From CAZNPL01 sp964574815 (GTDB lineage: Bacteria; Planctomycetota; Phycisphaerae; UBA1845): a DNA stretch of 64,000 nt. This document shows, one piece after another, positions 43,050 through 52,169 of this stretch (its first letter is position 1; the number at the start of each line of letters is the position of its first letter). The stretch lies in the NCBI GenBank assembly GCA_964574815.1, contig CAZNPL010000030.1, forward strand, positions 1 to 64,000, given 5' to 3'. The notes under the pieces are model-generated. The model searched no databases. It was not told where the DNA came from and saw only the letters and a program-made list of their open reading frames with translations. The position numbers and the translations under genes were made by a program.

Positions 43050-45131
43050 ATGAAAGCGGGTCGAGCAGAGCCACTGGGCGCGGTTTGGGACGGAGGAGGC
43101 GTCAACGTCGCAGTCTGGTCAGCTCACGCCGACGCGGTCGACTTGTGTACGTTCGACCGGGCCGAGGACGAGCAGGAATCTCAGCGTATCCGCCTGCCGG
43201 CGAGGAGCGGCGATGTATGGCACGGATACCTGCCAGGCCTCCCACCGGGACAGTTGTACGGTTTCCGCGTGCAGGGGCCGGACGATCCGAAGGCGGGGCA
43301 TCGGTTTGATGCCGGCAAGCTTCTGGTGGATCCGTGCGCAAGAGCCCTTTCCGGCCGGTTGAAGTGGCACGAGATTTCTTCTGCCGGGAATCACGCCTCT
43401 GAATCGCGGGGCCGCGTCAGCAGCGTGCCCAAGTCCGTCGTTGTCGACGATCGTTTTGACTGGGGGAACGACGTTTCGCCTCGAACGCCATGGGAGGATA
43501 CGGTCATTTACGAGTGCCACGTGAAGGGGCTCACCCAGCGGCATCCCGAAGTGCCCGCAGAGCACCGCGGACGCTACCTCGGGCTGGCCTGCGACGCGAT
43601 TCTCGATCATCTCAAAAAACTTGGCGTCACGACCGTCGAACTGCTGCCGGTGCAACATTGCGTTGATGAGTGGGCGCTCGTGAAGCGAGGTCTGGTCAAC
43701 TACTGGGGCTACAACCCGCTGAGCTTTTTCGCACCGCATGCGCGTTACGCCTCGGGCGACCGCGGAGCACAGGTGCTCGAATTCAAGGAGATGATCAAGC
43801 GCCTCCATCGTAAGCGTCTCGAGGTCATTCTGGACGTCGTGTTCAACCATACGGGGGAGGGCGACCACGGTGGGCCGACGTTGAGTCTGCGGGGAATCGA
43901 CAACGCAGGCTATTACCGGTTGCGCGAGGACGACCGTGCTCTTTATGAGGACGTGACCGGCTGCGGCAATACGCTCGATTTCGGTAATGCGGGCGTACAA
44001 AGGCTGGTGCTGGATTGCCTGCGTTACTGGGTTGAGCAGATGCACGTTGACGGGTTTCGGTTCGACCTCGCAACGGTTCTTGCGCGGGAGGCCGATGGCA
44101 AGCCTTCGTTTGACGGCTTGTTAAAGCGGATCGCCGAAGATCCGGTCCTGGGTAGAATCAAGTTGATCGCCGAGCCGTGGGACGTGGGGCCGGGTGGTTA
44201 TCAAGCGGGCGCTTTCCCGACCGGATGGTCAGAGTGGAACGACCTCTACCGCAAGTCGGTGCGCCGTTTCTGGCGAGGTGACGCTCAGGCGCCGGGCGAG
44301 CTCGCGCGACGGCTTTCCGGCAGCGACGATGTTTTTCGAGGCGGTGGTCGGCGGGCATGCGCCAGCATCAATTATGTTACATCGCACGACGGCTTCACGT
44401 TGCGAGACCTCGTTTCCTACGAGCACAAACGCAACGAAGACAACGGGCAGGACAATCGCGACGGCCTGGATGATGACGACTCGTGCAATTGGGGGCGTGA
44501 AGGCCCCACGAGCGACCGTCGCGTCCTCCAGATACGCCGCCGGATGCAGCGCAACTTTCTGGCCACGTTGATGTTGTCGAAAGGCGTGCCGATGCTGTCG
44601 GCGGGAGATGAACTGGGCCGCACGCAGCGGGGCAACAACAACGCTTACTGCCAGGACAACGAGATATCCTGGCTGGACTGGGAACTTGACGACGAGCGGC
44701 GCGAGCTTCTGTCATTCGCTCAGGCGATGGCAGCGTTGCGGCGGGACTCCGGTATCCTTCGCTCGTGCGAATACTATGTCGGCGAAGCGATTTGCGCGTG
44801 CGGATTGAAGGACGTGAACTGGCTGCGGCCGGATGGATCCGAAATGACCGAGGCCGACTGGGAGAATTCCGAGCAGCGTACCTTGGGTATGCTTGTCCAC
44901 GAGCATCCCACCGCTTCGTCAGGCGGTGCGAACGACCCGGTTGATCTGCTGGCAGTTGTCCACGCCGGGGGCGACGACGTGTCGTTCAGGTTGCCCGAGC
45001 GGGCGGGGCCGAGCCAATGGACATGTCGCGTCGATACGGCACGGGAAGCCGGGATGTGCCGTAGACGAGTGTACGAATCGATCGACATCCGGCCGAGATC
45101 GTTGATTTTGTGCGAGAGTCGGCGGCAATGA
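43050..45131 (+). CDS. glgX: Glycogen debranching enzyme GlgX (isoamylase type)
   Basis: 693 residues from the ATG at 43050; a TTG 6 bases upstream has a better-spaced GGAG and may be the true start. An N-terminal CBM48-like beta domain (LGAVWDGGGVNVAVWSAHAD) precedes the GH13 barrel, which has DVVFNHTGEGD (region I), DGFRFDLATVL (catalytic Asp), IAEPWDVGPGGYQ (acid Glu) and VTSHDGFTLRD (third Asp). The block FPTGWSEWNDLYRKSVRRFW and DELGRTQRGNNNAYCQDN are diagnostic of the GlgX/TreX subgroup. It removes alpha-1,6 branches left after phosphorylase action, complementing the neighbouring glgP. Confidence 0.94.
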   Translation: MKAGRAEPLGAVWDGGGVNVAVWSAHADAVDLCTFDRAEDEQESQRIRLPARSGDVWHGYLPGLPPGQLYGFRVQGPDDPKAGHRFDAGKLLVDPCARALSGRLKWHEISSAGNHASESRGRVSSVPKSVVVDDRFDWGNDVSPRTPWEDTVIYECHVKGLTQRHPEVPAEHRGRYLGLACDAILDHLKKLGVTTVELLPVQHCVDEWALVKRGLVNYWGYNPLSFFAPHARYASGDRGAQVLEFKEMIKRLHRKRLEVILDVVFNHTGEGDHGGPTLSLRGIDNAGYYRLREDDRALYEDVTGCGNTLDFGNAGVQRLVLDCLRYWVEQMHVDGFRFDLATVLAREADGKPSFDGLLKRIAEDPVLGRIKLIAEPWDVGPGGYQAGAFPTGWSEWNDLYRKSVRRFWRGDAQAPGELARRLSGSDDVFRGGGRRACASINYVTSHDGFTLRDLVSYEHKRNEDNGQDNRDGLDDDDSCNWGREGPTSDRRVLQIRRRMQRNFLATLMLSKGVPMLSAGDELGRTQRGNNNAYCQDNEISWLDWELDDERRELLSFAQAMAALRRDSGILRSCEYYVGEAICACGLKDVNWLRPDGSEMTEADWENSEQRTLGMLVHEHPTASSGGANDPVDLLAVVHAGGDDVSFRLPERAGPSQWTCRVDTAREAGMCRRRVYESIDIRPRSLILCESRRQ

Positions 45132-45176
45132 GTCGAGGCGCCGTGCGGCGCTTTCCGGCATGCGTGGGGGCCCCGA

Positions 45177-45205
45177 TTGACACAGCGTGTGGAGACTACT
45201 AGAGT
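45177..45205 (+). promoter_or_regulatory. Sigma-70-type promoter for icd
   Basis: A perfect TTGACA at 45177-45182, a 17-base spacer and TAGAGT at 45200-45205. It is about 65 bases upstream of the icd start and is the best -35 match noted in the window. Confidence 0.6.
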
Positions 45206-45267
45206 CGCGATTTGGACGAAAGCTTAAGAGCCAGTATCGACACGGTTTTCCGAAGAGGTCACCAGCC

Positions 45268-46530
<1,263 letters not shown>

Positions 46531-46580
46531 CGGCCGTGGACAACCGTTCCGAGCCGCGCCCGTGAGGAAGCGCTGCCGTA

Positions 46581-46781
46581 TCAAGCGGTAAGGTCGAGTC
46601 GGGCAGGCTCTTCGCCGCGGAGGTCGACGTCGGGCGGGGCAGCGGACTCCAGTAGCTGCATGACGGCCTCAGCCTGCTGCTCTTGAGCATCCCGCGCCTT
46701 GTTGAGGACCGCGATATCAATCTGTTGACGCGTGAGCGCCGCCTGCAGGGCGCTGATCCCCTCGATACTCGTGGCGTCCAT
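46581..46781 (-). CDS. YjfB-like putative motility small protein
   Basis: 66 residues; ATG with a GGAGGAG site. The pattern MDATSIEGISALQAALTRQQ then IAVLNKARDAQEQQAEAVMQLLES matches the YjfB_motility family (about 60 residues, often near flagellar genes and SigD-controlled in Bacillus). No flagellar gene lies nearby in the window. The C-terminal tail (ARLDLTA) is slightly longer than usual. Convergent with icd. Confidence 0.7.
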   Translation of the reverse strand: MDATSIEGISALQAALTRQQIDIAVLNKARDAQEQQAEAVMQLLESAAPPDVDLRGEEPARLDLTA

Positions 46782-46966
46782 GTCACACTCCTCCGCAGCG
46801 GTCGCCCCTGCGATAATATCCCCGTGTGCTCAATCGGCGTTTTCGCCGCCCGTGTTGCGTTGATTCACAACGGACTGGGGTGCCTGCGTGCGTTTCTTGG
46901 TGACTTGTGAGGACCGTAAGAAAAGCCTGAATTGCCCCGCAGGGAGGCAGAAAGGGCAGAACCCCT

Positions 46967-46994
46967 TTGGAGGCGCGCTCTAATCGAGTAGAAT
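46967..46994 (+). promoter_or_regulatory. Promoter candidate upstream of the FG-GAP protein gene
   Basis: TTGGAG at 46967-46972, 16-base spacer, TAGAAT at 46989-46994; a strong AAGGAGGT ribosome site follows at 47022-47029, 4 bases before the ATG. Confidence 0.4.
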
Positions 46995-47033
46995 CGACGT
47001 GGGCCACGCCTGGAAGGGGGCAAGGAGGTTGCG

Positions 47034-49226
47034 ATGCGTTCTCTTCCGAGTTTCGTGGTTGCCATGCTAACCGTTTCCTGTCCCGTGGCCGCCCAGGTCC
47101 CCTACAACACCACGCCCGACTGGGAGTCGTCCGATACGCCCTACAGCACCGGCGGTGCGCTGGTTGATCTGGACCGCGACGGATGGCTGGATTTCGTTGT
47201 GGGCAACGGAAACGACATGGCACGGGAGCGGCTCGCGGTCTACTACAACAACGGCGACGGAACTGTCCCGCTGGCGCCGAACTGGCTGGCGTCGGACTAC
47301 GAGTACAACGGTCACATCAGCGTGGCCGACGTCAACGGCGACGGCTGGCCCGACGTGGCCGTGGGCCTGACAATGGAAGACCCAGGCACGAAAACGGCAC
47401 GCCTTTATCTGAACAACGCGGGGACGTTGTCCAGCCTGCCCGACTGGGAGTCGGCGTACGAACTGGCGGCGTTTCACGTGGCTTTCGGCGACTTCAATGG
47501 CGATGGCCGGCCAGACCTGGCGGTCGGGACGGGGTTCGGCTACCACGGCTCGCATCGCTGGCACAACTACGTCTATACAAACGTCGGCGGCATGCTTGAG
47601 CCCATTCCCTCGTGGACTTCCGACGACCTCTGGGATCATTCCGACATCTTCTTCTGCGACGTCAACGATGACGGCTGGCAGGACCTGGTGGGCGTCGGCG
47701 AGGCCACCGAGACTTGGGTGTACTTCAACAGCCAGGGGAGTCTGGCGACCACAGCGACGTGGCGGACGACCGACAACCCCGGCCAGTATTCGGTGATGGG
47801 AACCTACGGCGACGTGGACGCCGACGGTTGGCGCGAGCTGTTCGTGACCGACAACATCCAGTTGTTCACGGGAACCGGTGACATTCGTCGCTACGATGGC
47901 CTGCCCGGCGGGCTGTTCACGCAGACGCCGACCTGGACCCATTACGAAGGTTACGGTTCGGCGGTGACGCTTGCCGACGTGGACGCTGACGGCGACCTGG
48001 ACCTGGCGACCGGAAGCTGGTGGGGCTACACGCGTTTGTTTGCGAATGCCGCCGGGGATTACGGGACGGCCCCGGATTGGGAGTCCTCTGACACGAGCGT
48101 GGTGGAAACCATCACCTTCGCCGACGTCGACAACGACGGACTCCGCTGGCCCGTCGAGACGTTCGACCTCAGCGGGACGCCGGGCCGGCACCTGTTCCAT
48201 CTGTCGCGTCAGCCGGTTCAGGAGATCATTTCGGTCAACGTGGACGCTGCACCGCTCGGTCCTGATGAGTTCACCTATGACCTGGTGCACGGGTGGATTT
48301 CCATCGGTCCGGCGGGAAGCAGCACGGTCGAGATCGAGTACGCCTTCACGCTGCGCCCGGACATGGCCATCACAAACTGGGACAACGTCGGCAATTTCCT
48401 TTATTACAACACAAACGGCCCCGCCCTGTTTGCGGATTTCGACGGCGACCTGGACGTGGACGGCTCGGACTATGATCTTTTTGCGGCCTGTTTCACTGGC
48501 CCCATGGCCCGGCTTCTGGATCCGAACTGCGACGTAGGCGATGCGGATCTGGACGGTGACATTGATTGTGATGACTGGGCATGGTTCGAGTCGGCCTGGA
48601 CGGAACCCGGCACTCCACCAACGCTGCCCGGCTGCGGCGGCTGTGGCAACGGCGAGGTGGACGAGGGGGAGACCTGTGACACGGCGATCGCTCCCGGCGA
48701 GCCGGGGGCCTGCCCCACCGATTGCGACACGGGCGATCCTTGTGTCATCGGCACGCTTTTGAACCCGGGCACGTGCTCGGCACAGTGCGACTACGAAACG
48801 ATCACCACGCCACTGCACGGCGATGGGTGCTGCCCGGCCGGCGCCAACGCGGCGAACGACAACGATTGCGATGCCGTCTGTGGTAATGGCGTGTGCGAGC
48901 CGGGCGAGCAGACGGGTTGTCCGACAGACTGCGAATGCGTCGAGGACGCCGATTGCGACGACGATTACGTGTGCACCTACGACTTCTGCGACACGAACGT
49001 CTGCGCGTACAGCCCGAACCTCTACGCCGACGTCGACCACAACGGGGCCCGGAACCTCTTCGACGTGTTCTGCATACTGGACGGGATCGCAGGTGATTTC
49101 ACCGACTGCGCGTTTGAAGACGTCGATATTCACCCCTGCAACGGAAACGGTGTCATCAACCTCTTCGACGCCTTTGCGGTGCTGGATGCGATCGCGGGAA
49201 TCGATCCCTGCTGCGGCGGTTCGTAA
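47034..49226 (+). CDS. Secreted FG-GAP/VCBS repeat protein with Cys-rich region and dockerin-like C-terminal tag
   Basis: 730 residues with a signal peptide (residues 1-21). Residues 25-380 hold FG-GAP/VCBS-like blades with Ca-binding DxDxDG loops (DLDRDGWLDFVVGN, DVNGDGWPDVAVG, DFNGDGRPDLAVG, DVDADGDLDLATG), a beta-propeller. A beta-sandwich-like segment follows, then Asp-rich EF-like turns (DFDGDLDVDGSDYD). Residues about 535-660 are Cys-rich with the myxobacterial-type CGNGxxxxGExC pattern twice. The last 60 residues form two dockerin-like loops (NLFDVFCILDGIAG and NLFDAFAVLDAIAG) ending DPCCGG. It is predicted to be extracellular and disulphide- and Ca-stabilised. Convergent with a gene carrying the same tag. 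Confidence 0.85.
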   Translation: MRSLPSFVVAMLTVSCPVAAQVPYNTTPDWESSDTPYSTGGALVDLDRDGWLDFVVGNGNDMARERLAVYYNNGDGTVPLAPNWLASDYEYNGHISVADVNGDGWPDVAVGLTMEDPGTKTARLYLNNAGTLSSLPDWESAYELAAFHVAFGDFNGDGRPDLAVGTGFGYHGSHRWHNYVYTNVGGMLEPIPSWTSDDLWDHSDIFFCDVNDDGWQDLVGVGEATETWVYFNSQGSLATTATWRTTDNPGQYSVMGTYGDVDADGWRELFVTDNIQLFTGTGDIRRYDGLPGGLFTQTPTWTHYEGYGSAVTLADVDADGDLDLATGSWWGYTRLFANAAGDYGTAPDWESSDTSVVETITFADVDNDGLRWPVETFDLSGTPGRHLFHLSRQPVQEIISVNVDAAPLGPDEFTYDLVHGWISIGPAGSSTVEIEYAFTLRPDMAITNWDNVGNFLYYNTNGPALFADFDGDLDVDGSDYDLFAACFTGPMARLLDPNCDVGDADLDGDIDCDDWAWFESAWTEPGTPPTLPGCGGCGNGEVDEGETCDTAIAPGEPGACPTDCDTGDPCVIGTLLNPGTCSAQCDYETITTPLHGDGCCPAGANAANDNDCDAVCGNGVCEPGEQTGCPTDCECVEDADCDDDYVCTYDFCDTNVCAYSPNLYADVDHNGARNLFDVFCILDGIAGDFTDCAFEDVDIHPCNGNGVINLFDAFAVLDAIAGIDPCCGGS

Positions 49227-49269
49227 GCGGCGGCTACGCGCCGCGTTGATCGCGTACTCAGCGAAACCG

Positions 49270-49300
49270 GCGCCGCGATGCAACACGCGGCGCCCGTTTT
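49270..49300. terminator. Terminator between the two convergent secreted-protein genes
   Basis: Stem GCGCCGCG at 49270-49277 pairs with CGCGGCGC at 49286-49293, followed on the plus strand by CCGTTTTA. It lies 44 bases after the upstream stop and 51 bases from the downstream gene's stop, so it may serve both. Confidence 0.6.
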
Positions 49301-49343
49301 ATGTAATCGAGAAACTCGAAAGCGTGTTCCGCCCTCAAGCTGC

Positions 49344-51329
49344 TCAATCTCCGCAACAGGGGTCGTCGCCGCCGATCGACCCGAGTATGGCGAATACATC
49401 CAACAGGTTGATGACGTCGTTGCCCGCACACGGCTCGACGTCGAGCTCCTCGGCGCTGCACTCGGTGAACTCACCTGCGATCCCGTCCAGGGCGCAGAAC
49501 ACGTCGAACAGGTTGGTGACGCCGTCGTTGTTCGCGTCGCCGTACGTGGTCGGCACGGCTTCGCACAGGCCGCCGACGCAGGCGGGGCGTGTGCACGAGT
49601 CGGGCGCGAGATGGGCGCACACACAATCGGCGGTGCAGCCGGGACACTCGTCGGGAACACCGTCGCCGTCGCAATCGGCGGATGCACCGGCGAAAATGTC
49701 GCAACTGTCGGAGACAGTGTTGTTGTTGCAGTCGAAGAACTCAGGCTCGCAGACTTCACCGACCCCGTTGTTATCGCAGTCGAACTGGTCGGAGTTGCTG
49801 TCGATCGGACAGTTGTCGCAGGCGTCGCCGACGAGGTCGCCGTCGCCGTCCAACTGGTCGGCGTTGGCGTCGAGCGGGCAATTGTCGTTGACGTCCAGCA
49901 CGGTGTCGTCGTCGTCATCCGCATCGCAGACGTCGCCCGCGCCATCCTGATCGGTGTCCGTCTGCAGCGGATTGACGTCGGACGGGCAGTTGTCGCATTC
50001 GTCACCGATACCGTCGCCATCTGCGTCCGCCGCGGCGATGTTCCCGGCGATGACGAACGCCTTGCCCGTACTGTTCGAGTCGGATGCAGCGGTGATCAGA
50101 TAGTCTGCCCTGCAGTCACCGTTCACGTCCCCCATGCCGTTGGCGTCAAACCCGAAGCCGGCGTTGGCCACATCGTGCGTGAACGTTTCCAGCACCGTAG
50201 CGTCGGCTCCGGAGTAGACGAATGCTTTGCCCGCGTTATTGGCGCCAATGTCGCTGATCCAGGCGGCGAGAATCATGTCGGCGTGCCCATCGCCGTTGAC
50301 GTCTTCGACGATTCTTCCGATGCCGAACCCCCCGCTGCCGTCGCCGGAGAGCTCCCAGATCTTGCTGCCGTCGGCGCCCGAGAAGATGTGGGCCCGGTTT
50401 TCGGGGAAATCGTTCACGTAGATGTCCGGGACATTGTCGCCGTCCACCAGGAACCCGCCGTTCATGAACCATTGCCCGAAGTTGCCCGCCGGTACGCCGG
50501 GGTCCAAGGTAAGCTCGCGGACGCAACCGACGCCGTCGAAGCTGTAGACGTAGGCCAAGCCTCCCGAATCAGGTCCGGCGTTTTGCGCTCCCACAACGAT
50601 GTCGTCGCGGCTATCGCCGTTGATGTCACCGACGAAGGCCACGCCCGACCCGAACCGATCGCCCGCGGAGTCACCATCAACGCTGCAGATGAGCGAAAAG
50701 CCGTCGCTGGAATAAACGTACGCCCGTCCGGCGTCGTTGCCGCCGGTGTCATGACCGGGCGCTCCGATCACCACGTCAGGCAGACCGTCGCCGTCAAAGT
50801 CCGAGCCACCCTCGACACGAAAACCGAACTGATCTTGGCTTGCCTCGCCTGCGATCTCGTGGATCAGCGATCCGTCGACTCCCGAGAATACCTGTGCGCT
50901 ACCGGCGCCGGCGTTGGGCGCACCGGCAACAACATCGAGGACCGTGTCGCCGTCGATGTCACCGGCCCGCTGCCCGTCGTGCCCGAGCCAACCCCCCGCG
51001 ACCTGTCCGGTCACGCGGAACATCTCGGCACCGCTGAGACCGGAGTAGACGTAGATCCGCCCCGCATTGTTGCCGCCCGCGTCACTGGTGGGTGCCGTGA
51101 GAATGAAGTCGCTGACGCCGTCCTTGTCGATATCGCCGACGTCATTTGAAACCCATCCGAACTGATCGCCCTGAGTCTCACCCACGAGCGTGTGGATTGC
51201 CGTGCAGCCTTCCAGGCATTGAGCCTGTGCAGTCGGACACGCCGCCACGATGGCCAGCGTCGCGGCCAACAGCAGGACCGAAATTCGTTCCCAGTATGCT
51301 CTCTTGAAGAAATCCATTCGCGCTTCCAT
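49344..51329 (-). CDS. Secreted FG-GAP (integrin alpha-like) repeat protein with thrombospondin-3 repeats and dockerin-like tag
   Basis: 661 residues from the ATG at 51329 (AAGGAG 8 bases upstream). Signal peptide: SVLLLAATLAIVAACPTAQA. Residues 40-430 contain about seven FG-GAP blades (DIDKDGVSDFILTAP, DFDGDGLPDVVIGAP, DINGDSRDDIVVGAQ, DVNGDGHADMILAA), each followed by AGRxYVYSG-type strands. Residues about 440-560 are thrombospondin type 3 Ca repeats (DADGDGIGDECDNCP, DTDQDGAGDVCD, DGDLVGDACDNCP). The C-terminal 60 residues repeat the dockerin-like tag (NLFDVFCALDGIAG, NLLDVFAILGSIGG, ending DPCCGD), nearly the same as the convergent gene. Probably an extracellular Ca-binding surface protein. 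Confidence 0.88.
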   Translation of the reverse strand: MEARMDFFKRAYWERISVLLLAATLAIVAACPTAQAQCLEGCTAIHTLVGETQGDQFGWVSNDVGDIDKDGVSDFILTAPTSDAGGNNAGRIYVYSGLSGAEMFRVTGQVAGGWLGHDGQRAGDIDGDTVLDVVAGAPNAGAGSAQVFSGVDGSLIHEIAGEASQDQFGFRVEGGSDFDGDGLPDVVIGAPGHDTGGNDAGRAYVYSSDGFSLICSVDGDSAGDRFGSGVAFVGDINGDSRDDIVVGAQNAGPDSGGLAYVYSFDGVGCVRELTLDPGVPAGNFGQWFMNGGFLVDGDNVPDIYVNDFPENRAHIFSGADGSKIWELSGDGSGGFGIGRIVEDVNGDGHADMILAAWISDIGANNAGKAFVYSGADATVLETFTHDVANAGFGFDANGMGDVNGDCRADYLITAASDSNSTGKAFVIAGNIAAADADGDGIGDECDNCPSDVNPLQTDTDQDGAGDVCDADDDDDTVLDVNDNCPLDANADQLDGDGDLVGDACDNCPIDSNSDQFDCDNNGVGEVCEPEFFDCNNNTVSDSCDIFAGASADCDGDGVPDECPGCTADCVCAHLAPDSCTRPACVGGLCEAVPTTYGDANNDGVTNLFDVFCALDGIAGEFTECSAEELDVEPCAGNDVINLLDVFAILGSIGGDDPCCGD

Positions 51330-51601
51330 GTTCAGCTCTCCTTGTGATGCTTCCGATAACCATGATCCTGCCACCTCGTGGCCGCGCGCTCGCTCAAAAC
51401 CGCCCGGCACAAACGCCGGCGTTGCCGCCCTTGCGGCGTCCGAACGCGACAATAGCCCGAATGACCCTGTTATCCGGTAAATCCTGCACGCGGCGTGACG
51501 CCGCTCATGCACAGGTGCCCTCGCGAAGAGTCGGCGCGGTTTCAGGCGGATACCGGACAACTTTTCCGCGGGTTTCTTCAACTACGGGAGATCGTTCGAG
51601 C

Positions 51602-52165
51602 ATGATGATTGATCCGCGAACCGTTACGTCCGGACCGCCTGGCGAGGCGCACTTGGCGTCCGTCTCGTCCGGAGAAGGCGATTTGTCTGCCCTCTACGAG
51701 CCGTTGCGAAGCATGGCGCGGTCCTACATGCGGCGGGAGCGCCGAGGTCACACGCTCCAGCCAACCGCACTGGTGCACGAGGCGTTTATGCGTCTGGCAA
51801 AGCGCTTCCCGGCCGATGGCGACCGCAAAGGGCTTTTCTGTGCCATGGCGAGGGCGATGCGGGCGGTGCTGATTGACCACGCCCGACGCCGCGCCGCACA
51901 CAAACGTGATCCAGCAGCCGCGGGCATGCCGTTGCCGGCCGCTGACCCCTGGACCGCGGACCCGGTGAACCTGATCGCGTTGGACGAGGCGGTCCAGCGC
52001 CTCGCGGAGATTGACCCGGAACTCACGCGGATCGTCGAACTGCGTTTCTTTGCCGGTTTGAGCGAGGAGGAGATCGCGTCAGTCTTAGGCGTATCCGCCC
52101 GCACGGTCCGGCGCGGCTGGAGTGTGGCGAAACTCTGGCTGGCGCGCGAGCTGAGGGGAGATTGA
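51602..52165 (+). CDS. ECF-type RNA polymerase sigma factor (planctomycete ECF subgroup)
   Basis: 187 residues from the ATG at 51602. Region 2 (LYEPLRSMARSYMRRER, HTLQPTALVHEAFMRLA, FCAMARAMRAVLIDHARRRAAHKR) and region 4 (QRLAEIDPELTRIVELRFFAGLSEEEIASVLGVSARTVRRGWSVAKLWLARELRG) are clear. This matches the SigZ-like/TIGR02999 subgroup frequent in Planctomycetes, which generally lacks a classical anti-sigma factor and is encoded next to a protein kinase. The kinase gene starts 4 bases after the stop, so the two are almost surely one operon. Targets unknown. Confidence 0.93.
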   Translation: MMIDPRTVTSGPPGEAHLASVSSGEGDLSALYEPLRSMARSYMRRERRGHTLQPTALVHEAFMRLAKRFPADGDRKGLFCAMARAMRAVLIDHARRRAAHKRDPAAAGMPLPAADPWTADPVNLIALDEAVQRLAEIDPELTRIVELRFFAGLSEEEIASVLGVSARTVRRGWSVAKLWLARELRGD

Positions 52166-52169
52166 TCGC

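Noticed and set aside
47067..49286. 739-codon minus-strand open frame
   Set aside because: Antisense to the FG-GAP protein. Asp/Gly codons (GAC, GGC) read as Val/Ala on the other strand, giving long false frames; no domain is recognisable.
49278..51149. 623-codon plus-strand open frame
   Set aside because: Antisense to the second FG-GAP protein, same composition artefact; Val/Ala/Asp-rich with no domain.
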